The notes under the pieces are model-generated. The model was not told where the DNA came from and did not search any database. It saw only the letters and a list, made by a program, of their open reading frames with translations. From Sphingomonas sp. JUb134 (lineage in GTDB: Bacteria > Pseudomonadota > Alphaproteobacteria > Sphingomonadales > Sphingomonadaceae), in NCBI RefSeq assembly GCF_004341505.2, contig NZ_SLYP02000001.1, forward strand, positions 2,876,501 to 2,940,500: a stretch of DNA of 64,000 nt. Reading direction: 5' to 3'. Position 1 is the stretch's first letter, and each line of letters opens with the position of its first letter. Position numbers and translations under genes: made by a program. This document shows positions 16,618 through 25,833 of this stretch, one piece after another.

Positions 16618-17622
16618 TTAGTCCGGCTGGCTGCCGAGATCGGGCAGCGGCTCCTGCCCCGCCTGTTCCAGGCGTTGCATGCGGGCGATCTCGGCCTTGA
16701 TGATCTCGATGCGACGACGTTCGCTCGGGTGCGTTGCCGCGCGAAAGATGCCGGCACCATGTTCCCGGCCATAGCGTTCCCAGAAACGGACCGCCGCCTG
16801 CGGATCGAAGCCGGCGTGTGCCATCAGGTACACGCCGAACCGATCCGCCTCGACCTCCGTGTTGCGGGTCAGCCGCGCGTTGCGCCCGAACTGCTGGAGC
16901 AGGCCCCGCTGGATGCCAGCGGCGTTGAGGCGGGCGCGGTGCTTCAGGATGTTGTGCGCCATCTCGTGCCCGAGCACGGCTGCGAGTTCCGCATCGTCGC
17001 CCGCATAGGCGACCATCGCGGTGGTCGCTTCGACATAATCGCCGTTGGCGCGGGCATCGAGCGTCTCCGAGGGTCGGGTCTGGAAGCGCGAGGGGCATCC
17101 CTGTTCCGGGCTGAACCGGATCTCCTGCCGCGCTCCGTTCCGCTCGACCGTCAGCGTCACCTCCCCGCTCGCCAGCGCCTTCTCGAACTGCTCGGTCACT
17201 GCCAGGAGGCGCGTGAAGGTCCCGCTCGTGCCGCTCGGCAGGTCGGGCACCGGCCGACCGTCGATCGCCACGATCCCATCGTCCTCGCGAAGCCCCGCGC
17301 GCGCGGCGGGGCTGTCTGGCGCCAGCGCCAGTACCGATGGGGCATTGCCGATTCCGAAGGTGGTGCGCACCTCCGCGCGATCCGATCCGCCGTACTGGCT
17401 GATGTCGTGCAGCAGGAAGCCGGGCAGCGGCGCCTTGTCCGGGCATAAACGCGCGGCACGCGCCGCCAGGCGATAGCCGACCGTCTCCATCCGCCGATCC
17501 AGCATGCGCAGTGCCAGCAGGTCGTCGCTCGCGGACACGGCAGGTGCAAAGACGGGAACTGCAGCGGCCGGTGTCGCAAACGCGAGCAGGCAGGCGCACA
17601 AGGCCAAAGAAAGACGCGACAT
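16618..17622 (-). CDS. Secreted M48-family zinc metallopeptidase with PDZ domain
   Basis: 334 residues with a signal peptide (MSRLSLALCACLLAFATPAAA), a PDZ-type domain around residues 80-150 (VLALAPDSPAARAGLREDDGIVAIDGRPV) and an M48 protease domain with HEMAH (in LGHEMAHNILKH) and the downstream zinc ligand in NTEVEADRFGVYLM. All catalytic elements are present. Such proteins act in envelope quality control. The ATG at 17622 sits just after a G-run; an in-frame ATG at 17637 is possible. It is divergent from the phosphatase gene and converges on wecC with a 3-base gap. Confidence 0.9.
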   Translation of the reverse strand: MSRLSLALCACLLAFATPAAAVPVFAPAVSASDDLLALRMLDRRMETVGYRLAARAARLCPDKAPLPGFLLHDISQYGGSDRAEVRTTFGIGNAPSVLALAPDSPAARAGLREDDGIVAIDGRPVPDLPSGTSGTFTRLLAVTEQFEKALASGEVTLTVERNGARQEIRFSPEQGCPSRFQTRPSETLDARANGDYVEATTAMVAYAGDDAELAAVLGHEMAHNILKHRARLNAAGIQRGLLQQFGRNARLTRNTEVEADRFGVYLMAHAGFDPQAAVRFWERYGREHGAGIFRAATHPSERRRIEIIKAEIARMQRLEQAGQEPLPDLGSQPD

Positions 17623-17733
17623 CCCCCCTGCTACCATCCCGACTCTGCGAGGCAAGGGCACGCGATTCGCCTTGCGTTCAGCCTGCACTCTTATCAAGAG
17701 CGGCGACCACTGCGATTCCTGCGACAATTCAAG

Positions 17734-18504
17734 GTGATGATGTTCTTCAAGCGCCGAAAAGCGGAACTCCGGACCTATCAGCTTCCCGCGGGACAGCGGA
17801 TCTATGCGATCGGAGACATCCACGGTCGCATCGACCTGTTGCGGCAGTTGCTGGATCGGGTCGAGGCCGACCTTCGGGCCCGACCGGTTGCCGGAACCGT
17901 CCTGCTGGTGTTCCTCGGCGACCTGGTCGATCGCGGCCCCGACTCCGCCGCAGTGGTCGCGTTGGTGCGAGAGCTGGTAACGGCGGGGCGGGCGGTTCTG
18001 ATCAAGGGCAATCACGAGGAGATCTTCGTACAGGCCGCACGCGGGGAGGCACGCGCCGCACGCGGCCTGCTGCAGATCGGCGGGGGCGCTACGCTTGCGA
18101 GCTACGGTATCACGCAGGAAGAGATCGATCGCGGCAGCTTTGCGGACCTGGCCGAACTGCTGGTCGACCGCATCCCTCGCGCCGATGTCGATTTCCTGGA
18201 CCGCGCGCGCGACTGGTATCGCAGCGGCGACTATCTGTTCGTGCACGCGGGTATTCGCCCCCGCGTTCCGCTGGACGAGCAGGATCCGTCCGACTTCCGC
18301 TGGATCCGGCGCGAGTTCATCGATAGCGCCCACGACCACGCGATGATGGTCGTGCATGGCCATACCATCGCATCTGAGGTTCAGGAGAAGCCGAACCGGA
18401 TCGGCATCGACACCGGTGCCTACCGCAGCGGCGTGCTCACCGCCCTGGGGATCGAGGCGGGTGAACGGTGGGTGCTGCAAACCGACGTCCCCGTTGACGC
18501 CTGA
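17734..18504 (+). CDS. Metallophosphatase, bacterial PP1/PP2A-like (PrpA/ApaH type)
   Basis: 256-residue phosphoesterase with all the metal-binding blocks: GDIHGR, GDLVDRGPDS, GNHEE and VVHGHT, plus the late IGIDTGAYRSG. This set marks the small bacterial serine/threonine phosphatase or symmetrical Ap4A hydrolase group. There are three in-frame starts, GTG 17734, ATG 17737 and ATG 17740, with AAGG right before them; the choice changes only two residues. It lies beside a glycosyltransferase and may act on Wzc-like or other envelope phosphoproteins (speculative). Confidence 0.92.
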   Translation: MMMFFKRRKAELRTYQLPAGQRIYAIGDIHGRIDLLRQLLDRVEADLRARPVAGTVLLVFLGDLVDRGPDSAAVVALVRELVTAGRAVLIKGNHEEIFVQAARGEARAARGLLQIGGGATLASYGITQEEIDRGSFADLAELLVDRIPRADVDFLDRARDWYRSGDYLFVHAGIRPRVPLDEQDPSDFRWIRREFIDSAHDHAMMVVHGHTIASEVQEKPNRIGIDTGAYRSGVLTALGIEAGERWVLQTDVPVDA

Positions 18505-18553
18505 CGAGGCCGCGCTTCCCTAAGAGCGGGTCGCGCGACTAGAAGGCGCGCCC

Positions 18554-19648
18554 ATGAAGATCCTCCACGTCGCGCAGAAGGTGAAGGGTGGCGTCGCCAC
18601 ACATCTTTGCGAACTGATCCCGGAACAACAGGCGCGGTACGGCGAGGATCAGGTCCTGGTCGCTATAGCCGCGGACGAGACCGAGCACCTCGCCTCCCTG
18701 CCGCCTTCGAGCCTGCGCCTGTTCGGCAGTTCGGCGCGTAGCCCGGGGGCACTCGCCGCGATGGGTCGCGACGTCGCACGACTGATCCGGCGCGAGCAGC
18801 CCGACATCGTGCACATCCACAGTACCTTCGCAGGCCTGGTCGTGCGGCTGCCGTTTCTGCTGCGGCGCAGCACACGCGCGAAGATCATCTATTGTGCCCA
18901 CGGCTGGGCGTTCAACATGCAGGTGTCGCAAGCCAAACGGCGCGCCTACGCCGCCGCAGAACGGCTGCTTGCCCCGGTAACCGATGCGATCCTCTGCATC
19001 TCCCGATTCGAGCAGCGGCGGGCCGTCGAAGTGGGCCTGCCTTCGTCCAAGCTCCACATGGTCTACAACGGCATTGCACCCGACACGCCTGTCGTAGCAC
19101 CTTCGGAGTTGCCGGATTTCGCCACCGATCGCCTCAACCTGCTATTCGTCGGCCGGCAGGATCCGCAGAAGGGCTATGACGACCTCCGCGACGCCATGGC
19201 CCGCGTCCTCGACCTGCCAGTTCACCTGCACGTCGTCGGCGACCGGAGCGTCTCCAACGACGATTCGCCGGGCGAGCCCGATCCGCCGAACGTGACGCGC
19301 TATGGGTGGATTCCCATCGGCCGCATCCCGGCGTTCCTGGAAGCGTGCGACGTGGTGATGATGCCGTCCCGCTGGGAGGGATTCGGCCTCGTCGCGATCG
19401 AGGCCATGCGGCAGGGCAAGCCGGTGTGTGCGAGCGACGCAGATGCGCTGCCCGAGCTCGTGGTTCCGGGTATTTCCGGATATATTTTTCCGGCCGGGAA
19501 CGTAGACGCGCTGACGGAGTTGATCCGCTCGATGAGCCGCCCCCAGCTTCAGCGCCTGGGTGTATCCGCTCGTCAGCACTTCCGCGCCAAGTTCACTGTT
19601 GAACAAATGAGTAACGCTATTTCAAAGCTTTACGAGGAAGTGGCCTAA
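18554..19648 (+). CDS. Family 4 (GT-B) glycosyltransferase
   Basis: 364-residue retaining GT-B enzyme of the CAZy GT4 type. The N-terminal domain begins MKILHVAQKVKGGVATHL (glycine loop for the acceptor side); the C-terminal domain has LLFVGRQDPQKGYDDL and the donor-binding E-x7-E motif in PSRWEGFGLVAIEAMRQGKPV. It is predicted to be cytoplasmic and membrane-associated, adding a sugar to the lipid-linked repeat unit. The sugar and linkage cannot be read from sequence. It follows the phosphatase after 49 bases, probably on one transcript. Confidence 0.93.
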   Translation: MKILHVAQKVKGGVATHLCELIPEQQARYGEDQVLVAIAADETEHLASLPPSSLRLFGSSARSPGALAAMGRDVARLIRREQPDIVHIHSTFAGLVVRLPFLLRRSTRAKIIYCAHGWAFNMQVSQAKRRAYAAAERLLAPVTDAILCISRFEQRRAVEVGLPSSKLHMVYNGIAPDTPVVAPSELPDFATDRLNLLFVGRQDPQKGYDDLRDAMARVLDLPVHLHVVGDRSVSNDDSPGEPDPPNVTRYGWIPIGRIPAFLEACDVVMMPSRWEGFGLVAIEAMRQGKPVCASDADALPELVVPGISGYIFPAGNVDALTELIRSMSRPQLQRLGVSARQHFRAKFTVEQMSNAISKLYEEVA

Positions 19649-19757
19649 ATGCATCACCGAGGTTGGAATATGGAAGCCGGGCCGGAAGCGCGTTGACTTC
19701 GGCAGTGCAGCATGCGACCTGCTCTCTAATTCCGCATCGTAACAGTGGAGATGGTCT

Positions 19758-20024
19758 ATGAAGAAACTGGTAGCTGTAGCAAGTTCGTGCGCAGCCCTGA
19801 TGATGGCTGCGGCTCCCGCAGTGGCGGCACCGGCGGTTTCGGCTCAGGCCCCGACCCTCGGCGTTCGCGCTGCGGCCGTGAACCGCACGGTTGTTCCGAC
19901 CAACGCTGAGGCGAGCAACCTCGCCGGCGGCGGCATCATCGTCGGCGTGCTCGCACTGGTTGCCGTCGGCCTGGGCATCTACGTCGCGGTTGACGAGGAC
20001 GACGACGCTCCTGCGAGCGTCTAA
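19758..20024 (+). CDS. Small secreted protein with C-terminal membrane segment
   Basis: 88 residues. The N-terminus is a clear signal peptide (MKKLVAVASSCAALMMAAAPAVAAP), then a short linker, a glycine-led hydrophobic helix (GGGIIVGVLALVAVGLGIYVAV) and an acidic tail DEDDDAPASV. The layout suggests a small inner-membrane anchored periplasmic protein. A GTGGAG site precedes the ATG and a strong terminator follows, so it has its own transcript end. I do not recognise a family. It sits between the GT4 gene and the wza-wzc operon, so a polysaccharide role is plausible but unproved. Confidence 0.8.
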   Translation: MKKLVAVASSCAALMMAAAPAVAAPAVSAQAPTLGVRAAAVNRTVVPTNAEASNLAGGGIIVGVLALVAVGLGIYVAVDEDDDAPASV

Positions 20025-20070
20025 GTCAGAGATTTCGGGGCCTCGGCGACGGGGTCTCATCTCACAAGGA

Positions 20071-20106
20071 AGCCCGGTCGACCGCTTGGTCGCCCGGGCT
20101 TTTTTC
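20071..20106 (+). terminator. Intrinsic terminator after the 88-residue protein gene
   Basis: Stem AGCCCGG-CGACC, loop GCTT, GGTCG-CCGGGCT, with one internal mismatch, followed by TTTTTCTT. It lies 47 bases after the stop codon. Confidence 0.9.
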
Positions 20107-20234
20107 TTATGGGATCAAGCTGACGCGTAAGCCTCGGAATGGTCGCGTCACAGAAGCGACGGCAGCCTGTGCGCCGCGGACGCGATCATTCCTTCCGCCC
20201 AGGCGGTGGATTACGAATACCGCGGTGGGCTACC

Positions 20235-21440
20235 CTAAGGGCGACGAAGGTTGAAGCTGTCGATCCAGAGGGGCGGGTCGCTGCGGCGGCCCGATACGGT
20301 GGCGATCCGGACCTGTTGGACCGGGCATCCGGAGACGGGAACCACAAAGCTCAGCGTCTTCGCCTCCCAGTTCTGGGCAAAGTCGCTCCGCGCCGTCGAG
20401 AGCAGTTGGTTCGAGCCCAGGCATCGCACGGACACCTCAAGCGACCCCATTCCGCTCTCCGCGAAACCCTCGTAGCGCAGCGTGTAGCTCGCAGGAGCCA
20501 GCAACAGCGACTGGTTCATCACTGCTCGGGGCTTTCCGACGGCATAGGGGTCGATCCGGAGTGCGGCTCCCTTCCCGTCCGGACGCGATGTGATCGCCAC
20601 GGCGCGTCCGATCGCGCGCTCCCCCTGCCAGCCGAGGCTGCCAACCGACGCCGCATCCTCGAACCCGCCGTTGACGAGAAGCGGCAGCGGACGGCCCGTG
20701 GCCTGCCGCCAAAGCGCCCGCGCACCGGCAGCATCGCCAAGCCTTACCTGGCGCTCCACCAATGCACCCAGTTCAGACGGCGTGGGCCGGCCTCCCGCGG
20801 CCTTGAGCGCCTCCAGAAGCGCCGCAAGGTTCGCGTCGGGACTGCCAATGAACGCCTGGAAAAAGGCTCCGCGCCACGGCGGCTGCTTGGCCAGCCGCGC
20901 GGCCAGGTCCGGCAGCGCCGGCGGGAAATTGGACACCTTCACCAGCGTCGGGAGAATCTGCGCGGCGAGGCCGGGCTCCCGCCGAAGCATCACGTCCGCA
21001 CGACGAAAGGCGTCCGCGTACCGGCCCTGGGTCATGTCCAGGTCGAACATCCAAGCGTCGGCCGTCGATTCGCGACGGCTGAGTTCGGACGCGCGCGCCA
21101 TGAGCTTGTCGGCGGCCGCGATATCCCCGGAGTCCACCGCGGCGAGCGCAAGAACGAGCGTTGCACGCGACGAAAGCGGATCCTGGATCAGCGCGCGCCG
21201 CGCGGCGTCGCGCGCGACCGGAACGTTCCGCAGGATCTGGCTTTGCGCAAAGCGAGCGAGCACGGCCCCGTTCGAAGGATCCACTCGTGCGGCCACGGAG
21301 GGCGCCAACCGTGGTTCGGCCGCAAAGCCTTTCACCCCGATCTCCCAAGCGCCCCCCACGAAGAGCAGTGCGGCGACCGCAATACGCGGATCCAGGCGCC
21401 TGCGTGCCTTTGCCCCGCTCTTCCTTCGCCGCCGCTCCAT
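20235..21440 (-). CDS. TPR-repeat inner-membrane protein with C-terminal jelly-roll domain
   Basis: 401 residues: a basic cytoplasmic N-tail (MERRRRKSGAKARRR), one membrane segment (IAVAALLFVGGAWEIGV), alpha-helical repeats with TPR character (about residues 60-240), then a domain opening LVNGGFEDAASVGSLGW and closing LWIDSFNLRR. The NGGFE start and terminal IDSFNL are typical of carbohydrate-binding jelly-roll modules (CBM4/9/16-like). The gene starts three bases after wzc ends, so it is in the wza-wzc export operon and may handle the polymer in the periplasm (inference). No catalytic domain was seen. Confidence 0.8.
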   Translation of the reverse strand: MERRRRKSGAKARRRLDPRIAVAALLFVGGAWEIGVKGFAAEPRLAPSVAARVDPSNGAVLARFAQSQILRNVPVARDAARRALIQDPLSSRATLVLALAAVDSGDIAAADKLMARASELSRRESTADAWMFDLDMTQGRYADAFRRADVMLRREPGLAAQILPTLVKVSNFPPALPDLAARLAKQPPWRGAFFQAFIGSPDANLAALLEALKAAGGRPTPSELGALVERQVRLGDAAGARALWRQATGRPLPLLVNGGFEDAASVGSLGWQGERAIGRAVAITSRPDGKGAALRIDPYAVGKPRAVMNQSLLLAPASYTLRYEGFAESGMGSLEVSVRCLGSNQLLSTARSDFAQNWEAKTLSFVVPVSGCPVQQVRIATVSGRRSDPPLWIDSFNLRRP

Positions 21441-21443
21441 CGC

Positions 21444-23660
21444 TTAGCCCGCCGTCTTCTCGCCGTAGCTGTAGTAGTACTCGGAATAATCGAGCGAGTC
21501 CGAGTAGGCCGCAGCCTTGCGGTCGAACTTGGTGAGCACGACGCCCGCGATCTGCCCGCGGCTCCCGCGTAGGCGACGGAGTGCCGACAGCACGACGCCG
21601 CGGCGGCTCTTCTTCGCCTGAACGACCAGCACCGTCGCCTCGATCGCGGCGGAGAGCATCGGCACGTCGGCCAGGCCCACCACCGGCGGTCCGTCCACCA
21701 GGACGAGGTCGTAGTTCGCCATCGCCTCCGCCAGGAGCGGACGCAGGCCGGTGCTGAGCAGTCGTGCGGGGTTCGGCGGGATTGGTCCTGCCGGCACCAC
21801 GTCGAAGCCCGCCTCGATCGTCTGCACGGCGTCGCGCATCGAGGCCTCGCCGCTCAACACGGTTGAAAGGCCGCGCACGTTGGTCGTCGACAGCAGCTTG
21901 TGCAGGTTCGGACGACGCATGTCGGCGTCGATCAACAGCACGCGCTTGCCGCCACCGGCGAAGCTGTACGCGAGCGCGACGGCAGTGGTCGACTTGCCCT
22001 CCGCTGGATTCGAACTGGTGACCAGCAGGCTGCGCGGCAGACCGTTCGGTCCCGAGATCTGCAACGCCGTCCGCACCGCGAAATAGGCTTCCGAGAAGCC
22101 GGAGCGCGGGTCGGACAGCTCGTCGACCGCGACCTGATCCTCCTCGAGCTTGGGGATCATGCCCAGCAGCGGAAGGTGCAGCTTGTTCTCCACATCCTCC
22201 GGCAGCTTGAACGTGTCGTCGACGAATTCGAGGATCAGCGAAATCGCGACGCCCAGGCCAAGACCCGCCAGGAACGCAAGCGCAAGGTTGAGCCACAGGA
22301 TCGGGCGCGACGGCGAACCAGGTACGCGCGCGCGATCGATCACGGAAACGCTGTTCGAACCCGCGCCGCCGGAAACCCCGATCTCCTTGTAGCGCTGCAG
22401 CAGCGCGTCATAGAGCGCGCGGTTCGTGTCCACCTCACGCTGCAGGATGGTGTACTGGATGCTGCGGCCCTGCAGGTCGATGACCTTGCCGGTCGACTGC
22501 TCCATCTGCTTCTGGAGCGCCTGCTCCTGGTTGAGCGCCAGTTCGTAGCTGCCGCGCAAGCTCTGGAGGACGCGGTTGCGCGCGGCGGCGAGCTCCCCTT
22601 CCGTCTCGGTGATCTTGGCGCGTGCCTGGACCATCGCCGGGAACTCCGGCTTGAAGGTCTGGAGGCGCTGTTCATAGTCCGACCGAAGCGCCGCAAGCTG
22701 GCCGGTAAGCGCCGAGACCTGCGGATCCGCCAGCACCTGAGGCAGGGTGCGACCGCTCGCCTGTTGCGCCAGCCGCCAGTTCTGCTCCGCCTGGACGCGA
22801 GCAGCGGTCGCCTGCGCGAGGGATGCGTTGAGCGCGCTCAGGCTTGCGGAATCGAGCGACTGGCTCTGTCCCGCATTTCGCGCATCGGTGACGTTCACGA
22901 TGCCCTGCTGGGCGGCGTAGTTGACGAGCTCGCGCTCCGAAGCGCCCAGGCGCTGCTTCAGCTCCTGCAGGCGGCGACCCAGGAAGTTGCGGGCGTAGTT
23001 GGACGCAGCGTACTGGCGATCGATCGTGCTCTCGATGAACTCGTCGACGGCCGCGTTCGCAACCGCAGCCGCCATGCGCGGATCGTTGCTCTCGTACGTC
23101 ACCTCAATGAGGGAAGAACCCGCGTACGGTGCCGCGACGATCCCCGCCTGCACCTTGTTCGTTGCCCCCTCGAATGCCCGCTGGCGTTCCTGCGGCGTGG
23201 CGGCAGAGCCGGTCTTGGCGTCGAACAGGCCGCCGCTGACGTCCACGAACTCCGGATTGCTGTCGAGCTTCAGGCGGCGGACGATCCCTTGAGCAGACGC
23301 ACGGCTCTTGATCAGGGCGAACTGGGTCTGGAAGAACAGTGCGTCGCCGTTGTTGTCGGCTTCGACGCTATTGACGTCCAGAACGCGAGGCGCTTCGCGC
23401 TGCACTTCGAAGGTCGCGCGCGCCGTATACACCGGCTCCGCCAGCAAGGTCGCAACCAGGCCGATCAGCAGGGCGATGGCCGTCGTGCTGACGATCAGCC
23501 ATTTCCGCTTCCGCAGGATCATGACGTAGTGCGTGAGGCCGCTCCGATGGCCATCCTCTACCGCGACATCGCGGGTGAAGCCGCGTGCGCTGCCATCCCC
23601 CTCCCACACGTCACCGGGAGCCGGGATCATGCGGTCACCGGATACGCTTCGTTCATTCAT
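21444..23660 (-). CDS. wzc: Polysaccharide co-polymerase with tyrosine autokinase (Wzc/GumC type)
   Basis: 738-residue PCP-2a protein that controls chain length and export. An N-terminal Wzz domain has the first membrane helix WLIVSTTAIALLIGLVATLL; a long periplasmic coiled-coil part follows, then a second helix near LALAFLAGLGLGVAISLI. The cytoplasmic BY-kinase has Walker A SSNPAEGKSTTA (about 545-556), Walker A' LLIDADMRRP and Walker B LVLVDGPPVVG. The C-terminal tyrosine cluster (SDSLDYSEYYYSYG) is the autophosphorylation tail. It lies 28 bases after wza and is presumably co-transcribed. Confidence 0.95.
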   Translation of the reverse strand: MNERSVSGDRMIPAPGDVWEGDGSARGFTRDVAVEDGHRSGLTHYVMILRKRKWLIVSTTAIALLIGLVATLLAEPVYTARATFEVQREAPRVLDVNSVEADNNGDALFFQTQFALIKSRASAQGIVRRLKLDSNPEFVDVSGGLFDAKTGSAATPQERQRAFEGATNKVQAGIVAAPYAGSSLIEVTYESNDPRMAAAVANAAVDEFIESTIDRQYAASNYARNFLGRRLQELKQRLGASERELVNYAAQQGIVNVTDARNAGQSQSLDSASLSALNASLAQATAARVQAEQNWRLAQQASGRTLPQVLADPQVSALTGQLAALRSDYEQRLQTFKPEFPAMVQARAKITETEGELAAARNRVLQSLRGSYELALNQEQALQKQMEQSTGKVIDLQGRSIQYTILQREVDTNRALYDALLQRYKEIGVSGGAGSNSVSVIDRARVPGSPSRPILWLNLALAFLAGLGLGVAISLILEFVDDTFKLPEDVENKLHLPLLGMIPKLEEDQVAVDELSDPRSGFSEAYFAVRTALQISGPNGLPRSLLVTSSNPAEGKSTTAVALAYSFAGGGKRVLLIDADMRRPNLHKLLSTTNVRGLSTVLSGEASMRDAVQTIEAGFDVVPAGPIPPNPARLLSTGLRPLLAEAMANYDLVLVDGPPVVGLADVPMLSAAIEATVLVVQAKKSRRGVVLSALRRLRGSRGQIAGVVLTKFDRKAAAYSDSLDYSEYYYSYGEKTAG

Positions 23661-23688
23661 TGGTGCCAGCCCAGCCTAGACGTTGAGA

Positions 23689-24441
23689 TTAATTGGCGAG
23701 ACGATCGACCGTGCGGAACGCGTTCAGGACCGGCAGCGTACCGATCACGTCACGCAGCAGGACCTTCCCGCGCGAGCGTTCCACCACGACAAGATCGTTC
23801 CCGTACAGCGTGGGATCTTCGACCTCCCCGCGCCGGATCATCTGGACATCGAAGATGGCGGCCTGCCGCTCTGCGCCCACGTTGCGGAAGACGGCGACCA
23901 GGCGCTCGTTCGCAATGTTGTTGGTTCCGCCAGCGAGCGCCAGCGCCTGCAGCAAGGTCACCTTGCCCGGGATCGGGTACATGCCGGGCCGCGTCACGGC
24001 ACCTTCCAGCGTGATCCGCTGGCTGATCGCTTCGGTAATGCCGACGGTCACTTCCGGCCGCTGCATGTACTTTGCCCGCAGGCGCGAGGCGATGAGGTTC
24101 GAGATCTCGGCAGTGGTCATGCCGCTCGCCTTGATCTCGCCGACGAACGGCAGCGCGATCTTGCCGGCCGCGTCGACGCGGACCTGCCGGGTTAGCTCCG
24201 GCAACTGATAGACGGCGATGTCGAGCTGGTCCTGGGGACCGATATAATAGGCGTCGGAAACTTCGCCGATCGCCTGACGCGGGTCCGGAACCTGCAACTG
24301 CGAAACCGGCGTCACCGCCGAAGCGGTTCCCTCCTTGATCGGGCTCTTGGTGGCGCAGCCTGAAGACAGGATCAGCGCACTGCACGAGCCCAACATTACT
24401 GCCGCACGCATGGGCGACCGCCCGAAGCTCCCTGTACGCAT
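23689..24441 (-). CDS. wza: Outer-membrane polysaccharide export protein (Wza/GumB type)
   Basis: 250-residue OPX lipoprotein with a lipobox SSGC and the polysaccharide-export domain: YYIGPQDQLDIAVYQLPELTRQVRVDAAG, then a SLBB-type segment ITLEGAVTRPGMYPIPGKVTLLQALALAGG. It forms the outer-membrane exit channel and partners Wzc. It is at the short end for the family and lacks the C-terminal amphipathic barrel helix of E. coli Wza, as do GumB-like proteins. The ATG at 24441 is chosen over a GTG two codons upstream because GGGAAG lies at proper distance. It is divergent from neuA. Confidence 0.94.
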   Translation of the reverse strand: MRTGSFGRSPMRAAVMLGSCSALILSSGCATKSPIKEGTASAVTPVSQLQVPDPRQAIGEVSDAYYIGPQDQLDIAVYQLPELTRQVRVDAAGKIALPFVGEIKASGMTTAEISNLIASRLRAKYMQRPEVTVGITEAISQRITLEGAVTRPGMYPIPGKVTLLQALALAGGTNNIANERLVAVFRNVGAERQAAIFDVQMIRRGEVEDPTLYGNDLVVVERSRGKVLLRDVIGTLPVLNAFRTVDRLAN

Positions 24442-24633
24442 CAACACTTCCCGTTCTGGTCGGGCTCGCAGGACGCGGCACCCGTGTCGGTTTTGTTTCT
24501 ATCGGCCGGGCTGCCTAGCATCATGGTTCCCTAGACGCCACCGCTAACGCCATCGTGTCACCGTACGCCGCTACCCCGTCGACAGGCGCCGGCTGAGGCG
24601 CCTATGGCAGCGGCGGAACAGAAAGGGAGGCAT

Positions 24634-25833
24634 ATGGCACAGGCAGCTGAAGATGTGCTGGCAATCATTCCCGCCCGGGGCGGCTCCAAGGGCATCCCGC
24701 GCAAGAACGTCCTGCCACTCGGCGGAAAGCCGCTGATCGCGCATACGATCGATGCTGCCCGCGCTGCCCGCAACGTGACGCGGGTGGTCGTGTCCACCGA
24801 CGACGACGAGATCGCCGAAGTTGCCCAGCGCTACGGCGCCGAAGTGGTGCGCCGCCCGGAGGCGCTCGCCTCCGACATGGCGAAGTCCGAGGACGCGCTG
24901 CTCTACACCCTCGCAGCACTGGAACAGGCGGAAGGCTATCGCCCGGACCTGCTTGTCTTCCTGCAATGCACCTCGCCCCTGACGGCGCCCGAAGACATCG
25001 ACGGGACCGTGGACGCGCTTCGGACGAATGGCGCGGACAGCGCCGTCGCCGTCACCGCTTTTCACTATTTCCTCTGGAAGGAGGATGGGGAAGGCTCCGC
25101 CGTCGGCATCAACCATGACAAATCCGTGCGCCTGATGCGCCAGCAGCGCGAACCGGAGTATCTGGAGACGGGCGCGGTCTACGTCATGAAGACCGACGGC
25201 TTCGTCGCCTCCAAGCACCGCTTCTTTGGCAAGACCGCGCTGTTCGACACGCCCGTCGAGCGTCGGCTCGAAATCGACGAGCCGGAAGACTTCCGCATGG
25301 CTGAGGAGCGCATCTCGCGGCTGTCCCGGACCATCCCCGCCGCCGAAGGCCTGCCGGCGAAGGTCTCCGCCTTGATCATGGATTTCGACGGGGTGCTCAC
25401 CGACGATCGCGTGTTCGTCAGCGAGACCGGCGAGGAAACCGTGGCCTGTTCGCGCCGGGACGGGATGGGGATCGAACAATTGCGCAAGCGCGGGCTGCCG
25501 ATGCTCGTCATCTCCAAGGAGCGCAATCCGGTGGTCGCTGCACGATGCCGCAAGCTCGAACTTCCGCATCATCACGGGATCGAGGGGAAGCTGGCGCTCC
25601 TCACCGAATGGCTTGCCGAAAACGGTATCCCTGCGACGGAGACCGTATACGTCGGCAACGACATCAACGACCTGGAGTGCATGGCCGCCGTTGGCTGCGC
25701 GGTCGCCCCGCGCGATGCGCATCCGCAAGCCCTCGCAGCGGCGCAGCTGGTCCTCGATGCCGAAGGCGGTCGTGGCGCGATCCGCGAGCTTGCCGACCGC
25801 CTGATCAAGGGCGGGCATGTCGTCGACGCGTAA
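24634..25833 (+). CDS. neuA: Acylneuraminate cytidylyltransferase fused to HAD phosphatase domain
   Basis: 399 residues in two domains. The first (about 1-230) is a CMP-nonulosonate synthetase with VLAIIPARGGSKGIPRKN, LQCTSPLTAPEDID and YLETGAVYVM. The second (from about 240) is a KdsC-like HAD phosphatase with MDFDGVLTDDRV (Asp250, Asp252), ISKERNPVVAARCRKL and YVGNDINDLECMAAVG. Similar two-domain NeuA proteins occur in animals and some bacteria. It would activate a sialic-like acid with CTP; the HAD part may dephosphorylate the 9-phosphate precursor. The ATG at 24634 has AGGGAGG before it; ATG 24604 is in frame. Confidence 0.9.
   Translation: MAQAAEDVLAIIPARGGSKGIPRKNVLPLGGKPLIAHTIDAARAARNVTRVVVSTDDDEIAEVAQRYGAEVVRRPEALASDMAKSEDALLYTLAALEQAEGYRPDLLVFLQCTSPLTAPEDIDGTVDALRTNGADSAVAVTAFHYFLWKEDGEGSAVGINHDKSVRLMRQQREPEYLETGAVYVMKTDGFVASKHRFFGKTALFDTPVERRLEIDEPEDFRMAEERISRLSRTIPAAEGLPAKVSALIMDFDGVLTDDRVFVSETGEETVACSRRDGMGIEQLRKRGLPMLVISKERNPVVAARCRKLELPHHHGIEGKLALLTEWLAENGIPATETVYVGNDINDLECMAAVGCAVAPRDAHPQALAAAQLVLDAEGGRGAIRELADRLIKGGHVVDA

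Noticed and set aside
21900..24014. 700-codon plus-strand frame opposite wzc and wza
   Set aside because: Antisense shadow of the well-supported wzc and wza genes; composition typical of shadow translation (Arg/His/Gln-rich).
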